The notes: a model not told the origin generated them from the letters alone. A DNA stretch of 64,000 bases from Hygrocybe punicea (GCA_963556145.1 OY744465.1:3162001-3226000); one strand, 5' to 3'. Shown: positions 1-12,200, counted from the first letter of the stretch. Translations and numbers: made by a program.

Positions 1-979
1 TGATAACATGAAGACAGCTGTGCTTGAGTGGACCAATGTTGCATATGGCATGAACAAAGTCTTGTTTCTATTATTGAATATTTATTTGTATGATTATTAC
101 AAACATCAATAAGTGATTTTGCTTGAAATATATAATTAGTATATAATATATACAGCGATATCACATTGAATTATATGTTTTAAGTAAAAATATCATTATA
201 TCATCTGAGTTACACTAATTTCTGCTTATATGGCTGATATTTCTATATATAGTAATGGTAGTCACATGTGACTATGACTCCTGTGATCACCTCGAAATTT
301 AGGATATATGGTATAAAATTACCTTATATGGTTAGACTGGTCACATGTGACTATCACCATTGCGATCAGCAAAAAATTTGCTATACAATATCAGAAATTG
401 CCTTATATGGTTAGAGTGGTCACATCTGACTGTCACATCTGACCCGAAATGATAATATTAGGCAGCAGTTCAATTTTCAGCTGAATCTGATAAGAATTAA
501 GGCCAGGATAAATATTGTGAATATCATTGCATTTGTGTAATGAATATGATGAGCAGTATGTGATTTAGCATATATTATGCAAAATTACCATACATGGTTA
601 GACTGGTCACATGTGACTGTCACACCTTGCCCGAAATGTTTATATTAGTCAGCAGTTCAATTTTCAGCTAATTCTGATAAGAACTGAAGGCAGTATGAAT
701 ATTTTGAATATAATTGGAAGGTAATTTGTCTTGTGTGAGACATCTCATATTTGGATGCTTATGTAAGCCACTCCAAACATGGCCCCGATTTTATGTTACA
801 TTCCAGCATAAGAAGTAGAATCATATCTCTTGCCCAAAATAAATTTCTCTATAGGCGATGCAAAAACATTAATGAATTAATTAATGAATTAATGAATTAA
901 TTAATTAATTAATTACGAACCTTCACTGAACCAGGTCTGATAAAGAACGAGTCTTTTAATAAATTAAAAGAACTCGTAA
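1..979 (+). mobile_element. A1: non-autonomous Helitron-like element, family A, truncated by window start
   Basis: This copy aligns with the A2, A3, A4 and A5 copies elsewhere in the window and ends in the same hairpin plus CTCGTAA at 979. It has no coding capacity. It contains a 79-bp tandem module carrying the palindrome GTCACATGTGAC (261-272, 340-351, a degenerate copy at 419, and 606-617), followed by an AATT-rich microsatellite at about 870-915 and the terminal hairpin. The CTTG end lies outside the window. The base after the element is C, as at the other insertion sites. Confidence 0.85.
947..977 (+). other. Terminal hairpin of A1
   Basis: The outer stem is ACGAGT/ACTCGT and the inner stem is CTTTTAAT/ATTAAAAG around an AA loop, with one unpaired A on the 3' arm. 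It is followed by AA and then the flank. This is the position of a Helitron-like 3' hairpin. Families B and C keep the outer stem but have a different inner stem that still pairs. Confidence 0.85.
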
Positions 980-1489
980 CCCCCCCTTTGGATTCGTCTT
1001 TGTCTGGAATTGTCTGTTGATACCCTAGCCTGTACATTTTTGTATTCATGTTTTAAATTATTGCCAGCCGGTCTGCATATTGTTCTTGTCTGATTACTAA
1101 GAGTTTTCTTACTCTGAAAGCTAAACTCCGAAAATTAAACTCAACGGTTTCAATACTCTTGCCTGCATACCATGTTGTTCCACTGTGTTGTGTTTCTATT
1201 ATTGTTGCTCTTTCCTGCTCCATCTTGTCATTTGAACAGTGCTAAGGTGGGTGTCATAACTGGATTGCTGTATTGCCGCAACTAATATCTATTGAGAGTA
1301 TAGGCTAGTTCAATTGACCCGTATCATATGGCATATACAGATGATGCGGACATGTTTGCTGGTATATATTTCAAGATCCCATAGTCATTTGAAGCTGATA
1401 AGAATCATAGACACAAATGCATCATCGAGTATATAACTTCTGACCAATCGCATTTGTGTTAGCTGACCTATTCATAACAACAGAAACAT
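980..1489. other. No recognisable gene between A1 and G1
   Basis: A short C-run follows A1 and then AT-rich sequence. I see no extended reading frame, element end or repeat shared with the rest of the window. It may be the damaged upstream region of the G1 element. Confidence 0.4.
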
Positions 1490-1514
1490 CTCATGGCCTT
1501 GTCCATAAGATACA

Positions 1515-2015
1515 AGGCTGGGTGTTATACTATCGCCCTGATACACCCCAGGATAGGGTGTTATACTATCATCCTGACACACCCCAGGATAGGACACAAA
1601 TATCTTCTTATTGTCTTGTTCATCTGTCCCAAGACTGGGTGTTATATCATTGTCCTGATACACCCCAGGATATGTGCTTTTTTATCATCCTGTTTATGCA
1701 CCGCAGAACTTGAGTGTAAAAACACAATCATCTTATCATCTTGCTCATGTGTCTCATAACATGCTATTGAATTATCAACCCGATGCACTCCAGGATATGG
1801 TGCTTTTTTATCATTCTGTTCATGCACTGCAGAACCTGAGTTTAATGACACAAATATCTCCTTATCATTTTGCTCATGTGTCCCAAGACAGGCTATTCAA
1901 TTATCAAGCTAATGCATGCCAGGATATAGTGTTTTTCTATCATTCTATATATAGGTCTGCACCACAGAAATTGATTTCAAGGACACAGACAATGTGTGAT
2001 TATCTTGCTCATCAT
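1515..2015 (+). repeat. Degenerate tandem repeat in the 5' part of G1
   Basis: Phrases such as CACCCCAGGATA, TTTTATCAT and GCTCATGTGTC recur several times at roughly 60-130 base spacing. The translation reads as repeated blocks of the pattern HVS...NYQ...LQD...FYHS. It sits where gene Y has a 30-bp tandem repeat, so repeat-rich N-termini seem common to these Helitron genes although the repeat itself differs. It could equally be non-coding leader. Confidence 0.55.
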
Positions 2016-5000
2016 GTGCCCCACAGGAGAATATTAAACAATAGTGGAGATTATCATTTTTCTCATGATATCTCTCATATAACAGAAGAAACAGTACAAT
2101 GTCTTCCTGACCTAGATCACCTTTGTTCAAACCATTGGATTTTAAAGCCCAACAAAGAACTACCATTTATTATTGAATTCTATGTACGACTTCTTCTATA
2201 TGTCAATGCATCCATGCATGACTCATTATTTGTGCATGAAATACTTCCCCGGAAGTGTCAAAGAATACATCTAAAGCTGCTACAAAACATGTATGTAGCA
2301 CATGACTTTGCAGTATGTATGCAAAAATATCAAACATTAATGATATATAGTTTATTGTTTATCTTTCAAGTATTTCTGGTATATTATTCACAATATTTTA
2401 TAGGTCTTAATGTCATATGTACCACTTCTCTGAAACATGAATCTGCATCAGATAATAAATATTGCTCTAATGATAATACCAAGGAGAACGATACAAATAT
2501 GCATAATATTGTTGGTGGTGGATCAAATTTGTTCATATTTAATGAGCTGTCTCCTTATTTATCAAATTCCGTAAGATATCCTACTCATGTGAAATTCAAA
2601 TTCAGGGAATATATAAAACAATCAGATACAAGAAGTGACACGTTAAATACATTAACATGTTTTGTTCCATGGGATGTGTTATTACCACAATTGACAACAG
2701 ATCAACTAAAGTCCATTGCAGGAGCTCATAATATTGTCACATACGCTAGATCTCATAAGGCAGATATTCAAACTTCAATCAAGAGCCATACAGTAATCAA
2801 TGGCTCCTTGAAACACTTGACTTGAAATCAAATTTTCTGGGCAAGTGCATCCATTGAACAAAATTCTGAATAGATAGAAATATTTAGTTGTATTTAGAGA
2901 CTACAGATACCAATTTTCAAAGAAAACCATTCAGATTTGATTATTTTATGATCAATATACTGGTGTTTCAAGGAGTGGTCATGATATTCTCTCCTACTCA
3001 AAAAAGAATTTTCTAATTTTATTGGTGCATTTACATGGACACAAATATCTAAACATATTCATTGGATGTACAGGACTGACAAGCATTATATTTGGCCTTA
3101 GGGAATGTGTGGAACAAATGATATGAAGGTGTTTCATGGAGTGGTAGTGTTTCAAGGAGCCATTGATTACTGTACAAAGTAAAAAATATGCAATCAGTAA
3201 CAAGATATCAACAAACAAAAGGTGTAGAATACAGAGTAAACAACTCACATTCTGTGACAAAATACCAACAAAAAAAGGGTGTAGAATATAAATTAAATCA
3301 TGCAAAGTCAGAACAGAAATACAAAAATAAACACAAAAACATATTTCCACCTCCACCTCTCACAGCTGCTCTACAACATACAATTATAGCTAACGCATGT
3401 CAAGATATGTCACCTGATCAGATATCAGAATCAGGATGTGCGATATGTGGTCAATTGACTCCAATTAAAGATTTATTAAAGCTCTCTAATGTCAACGCAG
3501 ACTTGAAGATATTAAGAAACCCAGATGTGACACAAACAGAGCGGTTGACTGCTGAAGATCCCATCAAAGGCTTGGATGGCCCTGTCTTAATTAAACAGCT
3601 GCACAATATATGCACAAGTTGCCATAAATCTTTGACAAAAAACAAAGTCCCATTGTTGTCGTTAGCAAATGGAAAATGGTTAGGAGATGTTCCAGTACAG
3701 TTGATGGATTTATCATTTGCAGAACAGTTGCTGGTTGCAAGAGTACGACACAATCGTTGCATTGTAAGAGTGTCTTCAGGGATGCATAAAATGCGAGCAA
3801 ATGCAATCACTTTTGCTAATCCTATTCCTAAAGTGTATGATATTCTACCTCCACCCATTAAAGACTTGGATGAAGTTCTGGCATTTATTTATACAGGGCC
3901 ATGTAAGCCAACTAAATCAGACTTTGAGAGAACACCTCTTCTTGTAAGAAGAAACAAGGTTAAAGCGGCATTGGAATGGTTGAAGTTGAATCATTGCAAT
4001 TATTACGATCTGGAGATATCACAAAGAAATCTTAATCAGTATCCAGAAAATGGTCCTCCAGTTGTTGTAGATTATCATCAATCTTTTACAAATAAAAATC
4101 CAGAGTCAACAGCTGTTAATGACATTGAAGAGGAAGATGGTGTTGAATCAGGAAAATGTCCATTTGTTGTTCATGGTTTGACAGGTGAAGAATATTCCAA
4201 CAAAAGTGCCAAAGCTCTCAAGGCCATTGCATTAAAGCATTTGACTTCAAATGAAAAAGTTCTAGCCGTAGGTCATGCAGCTCATCCTGAATCTATTTAT
4301 GGCAATCCACAGTTATTTCCTCAAATGATGCCCTGGTTGTTTCCATATGGACTTGGTGGAATTGGCAATGCCTATCAGCAGGGAGAATTATCAGATATTA
4401 GACACAAAAGACATTTGCTTATGTATCATGACAAAAGATTTCAAAAAAATCCATATTTTCCATTGATTGCATTCAATCACAAACAGATAAAACAATGCAC
4501 TACAGCAGGATATTTATTAGCGGAAAAGTCAAAATTCCAGGAGATTTCTAACAGGTTGTTAGATGTCAACATTCATACACTAGCAGACATTTCTAAAAGA
4601 ATGGAAAATGGTGATAAAGTAATACCAGAAACAGATGAGGAAAAATTGTGTTTTAAACTCATTAATGATATTGATCATGTTGGAGGTGGTGTAAAAGGAT
4701 CTGTCACCAGCAAAAAATATATGCGCAATGAAATTTGGTCTTTAATTTCATTTGTTGGTGCACCCTCTTGGTTTATTACATTTGCTCCTGCCGACAACAA
4801 ACATCCAATCTCATTATATTTTGCAGACACCAAAGAAACATTCAATCCTGTTCTAAGAGATTATAATGAAAGATATCGATTAATTGCCCACAATCCAGTA
4901 GCTGGTGCAAGATTTTTTCATTTTATGACACAGTTATTCATTAAGCATGTACTTGATGTTGGAGAAAATCATCCAGGAATCTATGGCAATACAGAAGTAT

Positions 5001-6030
5001 ATTATGGAACAGTTGAGCAACAAGGACGGTTGACATTGCATATGCATATGCTCTTGTGGCTTAAAGGAGTATTATCACCGCAACAAATCAGAGACAGAAT
5101 TATGGATCCAAATTCTGATTTTCAACAAAGATTGGTGGAGTATCTTGAGAGTGTGCATATTGGAGAGTTTCTCACTGGATCTATGGCTGATGTAAAAGCC
5201 AACATTGAAGAAAACAGTCAATCTAAGGATTATCAGGATCCTACTCAGACATTACCGGACGCACCTCCACCAATGTGCAATAAGTCAAATCATATTTGTA
5301 ATGATCATTGTTCTAACAAGTCACAACTTAATTTGTGGTAGGATAAATTTTCAAGTATAGTTGATGACTTGATTATGCGTTCTAATATACATAATTATGG
5401 TAGAAATCAGTCAAGTAGTGAGGAGGCCAACAAAAAAGATAGACCGACATGTATAAACAAGCATGGGAAATGCAAAGCCAGATTTCCAAGACAAACCTTT
5501 GAACAGACGCAAGTTGATCCTAAATCAGGAGCTTTGAACATGAAAAAAGGTGAAGCTTGGATCAACACATTGACACCATGCATAACATATCTTCTTTGGT
5601 GCAACTCAGATGTGACAAGCCTCCTCTCAGGTACTGCTATCAAGGCTATAGTGGCATATGTGACTGATTATGTTACAAAACCTGGTCTGAAAACATACAC
5701 TATCTTTGACTCTATTCAGAGTGTTTTTACTAAAAATTCTGAAATGCTGGGAGGATCCATGAAACAAAAAGACAAAGCTAGACGTTTGATAATACAAATA
5801 ATTAATTCATTGACATCAAAGATGGAAATAGGTGGTCCAATGGCATCTTTGTATCTGCTAGGTAATCCAGATCACTATACAAGCCACAAGTTTGTAACAG
5901 TGTATTGAAAAAGTTATGTGAGAGAAACAATGAAGGTGTTCAAATCTGATCAGGATATTGCTGAGACAGACAAGGTTCTCTTGCAAAAAAACCAAAATCA
6001 ATATGTTGGCTTTACAGCAGTCCATGATTA
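1674..6030 (+). pseudogene. G1, N-terminal and Rep half of a Helitron Rep-helicase gene (broken)
   Basis: Rolling-circle transposase/helicase, nuclease half. The repeat-rich start leads to a GGG-containing segment (about 2510) also found in G6 and Y. A short tandem repeat linker with two SVT-K/R-YQQ units follows (about 3190-3290), then a Cys-pair domain (CAICGQL, about 3435) resembling DUF6570. The Rep domain has FPYGLGG, the HUH motif in LHMHMLLW (about 5037-5060) and the two-tyrosine motif YVTDYVTK (about 5657-5680). Breaks are the MITE at 2791-3172 with a frame change across it, TAG at 5339 replacing a Trp codon, and TGA at 5906 also at a Trp position. The gene continues in frame at 9201 beyond B1. 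I infer it is non-functional. The start is uncertain, and nothing before about 2490 has a counterpart in the other copies. Confidence 0.8.
2791..3172. mobile_element. Mariner-like MITE inside G1
   Basis: 382 bp with about 26-bp perfect terminal inverted repeats (left starts CAGTAATCAATGGC, right ends GCCATTGATTACTG), flanked by TA on both sides. A CAGT start and a TA target duplication are typical of Tc1/mariner-pogo elements. There is no transposase. Two internal GTGTTTC-AGGAGTGGT motifs resemble the inner part of the terminal repeat. The insertion separates the N-terminal segment of G1 from its repeat linker. Confidence 0.88.
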
Positions 6031-6599
6031 CTTGGGGAAGTGGGCCATCAGAAGCGTGGCATGAACGAGTTCTTCTTGGTTCTATTCAATCATTTGATGT
6101 CCATTATTTATTCTACATAATCTGCAGTTGTAATGTATAACAAGAATAATCATAGTATATGTGAACATTGTTGGAATTTGGAATCATACATTCTATGTTA
6201 TCCCATTCTGTTAGTAACAATGTACTACTTGTCCTTAGTTGGGGCCTTTGATCAAGGGACTACTAATCTCTTGGACAATATTATTGACACTTGTTCCTGC
6301 CATACTTGTATATTACTAGTCAACCAACATTGTAGTGGACTGAATGTCAGTTATACAACAGTTTATCCTGGCATTTACTACTACCACTGTTACCATTACT
6401 TATCAGTGCTCGGGCAATAAGTAACAATAAGAACTTAAGTGTTTGACATCATGTAATGTATTTATAACATTCCTATATTTAATGGCCCACTTTCCCACCC
6501 TGAAGATTTCCTTCAATTTTGATGTCCAATATGAATTTACAAATGGTGAAAATTCTGAATGTCCCACTTTCCCACCCAATAGTCCTCAATTATATTAAA

Positions 6600-6887
6600 T
6601 TACTGGTTTTGAGCATAAACTGCTAGCACAAGAATTTTATCTTCATATCTTTTAAAACCATCATCTGACATGATACCAATGTGACCATCTTGCTTACATG
6701 TTGCTCCAGTTGTCATACCATCATGATACCAAATTGTGCCATCTTCTGATATGAATTGAGATGTAGAGTGATATCCTCCAACATATACAATACCTCTTAG
6801 ATACAAATTTACTGACTTGTCATTTACATTTACAGTTATTTGATGACTGGTAATCATGTTTATGTTGGGATATTCTAATACCAGCAA
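6600..6887 (-). pseudogene. C-terminal fragment of a family-B Rep-helicase gene (His-box domain)
   Basis: About 95 codons ending in a natural stop. The protein is homologous to the last part of the G2/Y proteins: VLEYP, then a GIVY segment, YHSTSQF, and IWYHDGM. The His in YHSTS and the Asp in YHDG fit the His/Asp box of a ubiquitin-specific-protease-like fold. It is clearly diverged from the family-A version, so it probably comes from the autonomous partner of family B, which is not in this window. There is no natural start codon and the frame stays open upstream to about 6910. It reads toward the CTTG end, as in the complete genes. It is kept nearly unchanged in B2 and B3. Confidence 0.8.
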
Positions 6888-6921
6888 CTCAGGTGTTTTG
6901 TATAGTAGATGGTACGGATAA

Positions 6922-7143
6922 TTGAAACATTACATAGTGGACCGAGCCGTGTACGGTGTAAACAAGGCCACCAGAGATTTCTGGTGCTTCAATCAATGGT
7001 CAGATAAACCAACCCGTCTTTGTGAAGAAATCACATATGCAATGATGCATTGGCATTCACATTGGCCTGTCATGCAACACAAGTTAAATGAATGGTCAGA
7101 ATGTGTCACTGACAACAAGAAAGGAACCGTAAAACAGACATGA
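6922..7143 (+). CDS. Short open frame in B1, unknown; doubtful gene
   Basis: 73 codons, Trp- and His-rich (for example MMHWHSHWPVMQHKLNEW), conserved in B2 (47217-47438) and B3 (52304-52525, minus). I do not recognise the product. It runs opposite to the neighbouring C-terminal fragment. Conservation across three recent copies alone does not show coding. It might be a captured gene fragment or chance. Confidence 0.2.
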   Translation: MKHYIVDRAVYGVNKATRDFWCFNQWSDKPTRLCEEITYAMMHWHSHWPVMQHKLNEWSECVTDNKKGTVKQT

Positions 7144-7334
7144 GAACTGTTGAGACCAGAGGGAATGGGGAACAGCAGGAGTAGTAGGAACACAACACAG
7201 TAGAATAGCATGTTATGCACTAGCAGATGATGTGTCACAAGTGTAGCATTTAAGATTTCAAAGATAAATTTGGAAATTGATTATATAATATTTAATTTCT
7301 ATTTAATAATTAAATATAAGTAAATATATGAGTC

Positions 7335-8580
7335 AAAAATGGAAGGCCTGACACCCCCAACTTCGTGTTTTCAAGAGAAACAGGGTACAGGGATCTAGAT
7401 GAGGGGTGTGGGACGGGGTGACATGGTGAGTGAAAACGGGGGGGGGGGTGGTTGGGCAGACAGCCGGAATCCGAGGGCCTGAGACCCCCCCGACCCCTCA
7501 TTTTCAACGCGAACGAGGTCCGGGGGGTGTAGACTGGCCGGGGGTGGTCGAAAACGGGTGTCCTGGAGGTAGAAAAAGGGAGGGTGGTGATGGTTGGGCA
7601 GAATGCCGGATCGCGAGGGCCTGAGACCCCCCGACCCCTCGTGGTCGACGCGAACGAGGTGCGGGGGGTGTGCACTAGTCGGGGGTGATCGAAAACCGTA
7701 CAGGGTTGGGCGTCCCGGGGGATGAAAAGGGGGGGGGGGTTGCCGGTTGAGCAGACAGGTGGAATGCGAGGGCCGGAGACCCCCCGACCCCTCGTTTTCG
7801 ACGCGAACGAGGTGCGGGGAGTGTAACCTAGCCGGGGGTGATCGAAAACCGGACGGGATGGGGCGTCCCCGGGGGATGAAAAAAGGGGGGGTTGCTGGTT
7901 GGGCAGACAGCCAGAATGCGAGGGCCGGAGACCCTCCGACCCCTCGTTTTCGACGTGAACGAGGTGCGGGGGGTGTAGCCTAGCCGGGGGTGGTCGAAAA
8001 AGTCGCGGGACGGGCTGTCCTGGGGGATGAAAAAGGGGGGGTGTTGCTGGCTGGGCAGACAGGCGGAATGCGAGGGCCGGAGACCCCCCGACTTCTCGTT
8101 TTCAACGGGAACGAGGTGCAGGGGGTCTAGACTGGCCGGGGATGGTCGACAACGGGGCTGGACCGGGTGTCCTGTTGGTAGAAAAGGGCGGGTGGTGGTG
8201 GTGGGGCAGACAGCCGGATCGCGAGGTTTTGAGACCCCCCACTCGCGCGTTTTCAACGCGAACGAGGTCCGGGGGGTGTAGCCTGGCCGGGGGTGGTCGA
8301 AAATGCGGCGGGGTGGGGCGTCCTGGTGGTTGAAAAAGGGGGTTGTTGGTTGTTGGGCAGATAGCTGGATCGCCAGGGCCTGACACCCCCCGACTCCTCG
8401 TTTTCAACGGGAACGAGGTGCGGGGGTCTAGACTGGCCGGGGATGGTCGAAAACGCGGCGGGGTGGGGCGTCCTGGTGGTTGAAAACGTTGGGGGGCGCT
8501 GGTTGGGCACAAGGCGGGAATGTGAGGTCCTCAGACCTCCCGACCCCTGGTTTTCGATGGAAACGGGTTGCGGGGGCTAC
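7335..8580. repeat. GC-rich minisatellite, period about 150 bp, about 8 units
   Basis: Units share AACGAGGTGCGGGG, GTCGAAAA, G-runs, and GAGACCCCCCGACCCCTCG. The anchor GAACGAGGT occurs near 7510, 7650, 7805, 7957, 8112, 8262 and 8412, with a diverged one near 8560. Open frames on both strands here are by-products of GC-rich repetition. The same repeat occurs in B2, B3 and the C elements. Confidence 0.9.
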
Positions 8581-9150
8581 AGACATCAGTACTAGACCAA
8601 GGACAATAAAACTACGTCCATACCTCTGTTACACCACCCCCTCGACGATGTTGCTGTTGAGCAACAGAAGGTTTGTGCACTCATCTGAGCTCGAAAGCTC
8701 TCACTGTATATTTAAGACTCCGCTTTAATTTCAGCCACAACTCCGGACCACTCTTGCTTGTTTGAATTCTAGAGACTCAGATATCACATTTTACAACTGC
8801 CTTCAGTGGACAAAAGTGACCCAGACATACACTAAAATATAGTTAGAAATTACCACATTTTTATTGGCAGTATAACATTAGTTATTGCATCTATACTCAT
8901 TTCCTTGGCAAAAAATGGCTCACAGAGAGCCCAAATCATACCAGATCCCCTCCATATTTTTTTTCCAGCAGGACAGTCCCCATGACATCCTCCTCGTCAA
9001 ATCTGGTGACAGTCTATGCAGTGTGCAAGTCAATAGAGGCTCTGAATTCTGGAATGAAACCAGTCAAACGGGATTTTGAACTCAGTTGCCATATTGGGAT
9101 GCAATTTTCCCTCAGTCCCTGAGATGAATGAATGAATCACCTCAATGGCT
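8581..9150. other. Internal non-coding part of B1
   Basis: AT-rich sequence between the minisatellite and the terminal hairpin, conserved in B2 (48484-49058) and B3 (50684-51244, reversed). I see no convincing gene. Confidence 0.6.
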
Positions 9151-9172
9151 GAAAACCGGGTTTATAAGAACG

Positions 9173-9200
9173 AGTTTTCCATAAATGGAAGAACTCGTAA
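9173..9200 (+). other. Terminal hairpin of family B
   Basis: Outer stem ACGAGT/ACTCGT, inner stem TTCCAT/ATGGAA around AA, ending CTCGTAA at 9200. Same outer stem as family A, different but still pairing inner stem. Confidence 0.85.
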
Positions 9201-12200
9201 CATGTATAGACCAGATACCTATAATGTTACATGCCTATATGAATGGATACAAATGGCAAGACGAGTAAAAATACCTACTCCAAAACAGAAAAATCATAAT
9301 TCTCAAAACAGTGATGATGAGCTGGACTTGATTGATTCAAATGCAAAAAATCAACAATATGAAGCAACAGCTGGATGTAATCTCAGGTCACTAGGTGATA
9401 TTGATGATGATGAGCTCAATTTGGGAAATAATGAGAATAGAGTTGACAGTTGCAATGAAAATAGTGATTACAGTGGTAGTTATGATAGCAACACTGATTC
9501 AAGTGGGTCTATTACTGCTGATGAAGATGGAAATGACATTTCTAAAGAGGACAGTGATAATGCCTGCAATATTAATGCAAATTCAGATTCAATTGGTTCT
9601 GATGGCACAGACAATAAACAGGCTCATAAATATTTTTTGTCAGCTCATCCATTACATGAAACACACTGGATAGAATATCATTCATCATATAAAAAAGTTG
9701 TGCCTAACTTTGTAGGTGGTTCACTTCCAAGAAGAGATCGAGGAGATAGAGAATATTACTGTGCCACCATGCTTACTTTATTCAAGCCCTGGAGAACAGG
9801 CCAAGATCTTAAGAATAACAATGAGTCGTGGGATGAGGCATTCACAGACTATAAATTTACATCACGACAAAGCCAAATAATGGATCATTTTAATATTAGA
9901 TATGAATGCAATGATGCTTGAGATGATTATTCAGCTCAGCTCAAAAAGGGTGATGCTACAGCTGGTATATTTCATTCTTGGATGACATCAGAAGAAATGG
10001 ATAACATGGATGATATCAATGAGAATGGTCATGGTGATGATTTTGGTGATAATGAAGGAATTGATAATGAGGATTATGGATTAAATAAATACTCTACCCT
10101 TGGATCAAAAGGAAGATTAATGAAGGCACAAATGACTGCCACTGAAGATAGTGTAAGAAATGCTGGCTGGCTAGATATCAGTCCTGATGGCATCAATGCA
10201 ATTGATACTTCTCCACTTAAGCCTGAAATAATACAGCCTGGTGGTAAATGGAAAACAGCTGTTCAAGATAAAAGACAAGAAATCATTGCTGATAGAAACA
10301 CACGTGTTGCTGATGCTGAACAAATCAGAAAAACTCATACATCTGAAAATGACGTGAAAGTTGTTGACCAATCATATTTAAAACATGATTTCAAAGCAAA
10401 GATGCAAGCTGTTCAGGCATTGATAGATGGCACAGTTACTCTTTTCAAATTAAATACTGAACAACAAAGAGCATTTAGAATTGTTGCTAATCACACTGCA
10501 ACTCTAAATTCAGATCAGCTAAAAATGTATCTGGGAGGTATGGGTGGAACTGGCAAAAGTCAAGTGATCAAAGCACTCAAGCATTTATTTAAACAAAGAC
10601 ATGAATTACATCGTCTTGTTATACTGGGTCCAACTGGAACATCAGCAGCATTACTAGGTGGCTCAACTTACCACTCATTCCTAGGCATTCGCATGAATAA
10701 TGATACTGGTAATCAAAGTGTAACAATTGCTCAAGTGAGAGCAAGGCTAGAGGGAATTGATTATATTTTCATAGATGAAGTATCTATGTTGGCATGCCAT
10801 GAATTATACAAAATCAGCTCACAGCTTTCCAAAGCTCTTAATGTATTTGATGTGCCATTTGGAGGCATTAATATTATTTTTGCAGGAGATTTTGCACAAC
10901 TGCCACCTGTTGGAGGTGCATCCTTATATAGTGGTTCAAGTAGGAACACAAATAGATTCTGGCCTGAAGCCACATTATCAAGAAGCAGCTATTGGCAAAG
11001 CACTCTGGCATCAGATCACAACAGTTGTCATGTTGAGAGAAAATATGCGTCAAAAGACACAAACACCTGATGATGCATCATTGCGAACAGCTTTAGTAAA
11101 CATGCGATATGATGCATGCACCCCTGAAGACATCAGATTTCTGAGAAAGAGAATTGCTGGCAAACGCTCAGATCAGCCAAATGTTGCTGCAAAAAACTTC
11201 AGAAATGTTGCTATCATCTGTGGGGTGCACTCTCAAAAAGACAGAATCAATCAGCTTGGATGTGAGCATTTTGCAGAGGATACAAATCAAAAGTTGACCC
11301 ACTTCTACTCTATGGACAAATGGGGCAAAGAAAGTGATCCAGCTAATAAATCCAAATGGGGGAAATCCAAAGTGGCATCAAAGACAATTCACAAATCAAA
11401 TCAGATTAATTTTGATGAACAACTTGAGATTTGGAAACTCAACCATGGAGCAACTGAACACTTTCCTGGAAAGCTCCCATTGTGTCTTGGCATGCCTGTG
11501 ATGATCCGAAACAATGATGCAACTGAATTATGCATCACCAAAGGCCAGGAAGGCATTGTTGTTGGCTGGCAATCAATCAAAGGCCCTCATGATAAACGTG
11601 TTCTCGACACACTCTTTGTGAAATTGGATAATCCACCTCAATTGGTTCAAATACCTGGTCTACCAGATAATGTTGTTCCTATTGTGAAGAGCACAAAAAC
11701 AATTCACTGTCTATTTCCAAGTGACCTAAAAGAATCTGTCGAAAGACAACAAGTATGGGTGCTACCCAACTTTGCTATGACAGCTCATGCATCTCAGGGA
11801 AAAACCCGCCCTTACAATGTTGTACATTTAAACAGCTGTTTTTCACACATGTCCTATTACACAGCTCTGTCTAGAAGTGCAAGTGCAGCAGGCACCATCA
11901 TTATCCAAGGTTTTGACCCCAATGTTATTATGAGAGGTTGCAGTGGCTATCTCAGACAAGAATTCAGAAAACAAGAAATATTAGATGATATCACAAGGCT
12001 TAGATATGAAGGACAACTACCTGATCACTTAAATGGGCAACTCCGCAATACCTTGATTCGTCAATATCAATTATGGAAAGGCACTGATTATGTCCCTGCC
12101 AAAGTAGATGCAGCATTAAGATGGTGCCAGAGATCCACTACCTATTCTTCCTGTGGTTGTTGACAGTTCATGGCAACTCATTGGAAAATCCACTGATGGA

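Larger units (their letters stand above)
6031..9200 (+). mobile_element. B1: non-autonomous Helitron-like element, family B (3170 bp)
   Basis: It starts CTTGGGGAAGTGGGCC and ends with the hairpin and CTCGTAA. It interrupts G1 exactly: the codons before and after read ...VHDY then MYRP..., matching the uninterrupted paralogue at 13105, with no duplicated target bases. Inside, in order, are about 470 bp of leader, a minus-strand C-terminal gene fragment (6600-6887), a 73-codon open frame (6922-7143), a GC-rich minisatellite (7335-8580) and AT-rich sequence to the hairpin. Two further copies are B2 and B3. B1 lacks the solo LTR present in those. Confidence 0.93.

Noticed and set aside
1..979. 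Canonical Helitron ends (5' TC, 3' CTRR)
   Set aside because: The ends are CTTG and a hairpin plus CTCGTAA with asymmetric inverted repeats, so the canonical type does not fit.
5342..5908. Separate small gene starting at an internal ATG (5369)
   Set aside because: It continues the Rep frame after a Trp-to-stop change at 5339 and aligns with the same region in G2, G4, G6 and Y.
7310..8510. Several 60-140 codon frames on both strands, Gly/Arg- or Pro-rich
   Set aside because: They fall in the GC-rich minisatellite and recur wherever it does (25.5-26.4, 47.6-48.0, 51.8-52.1 and 62.9-63.2 kb).
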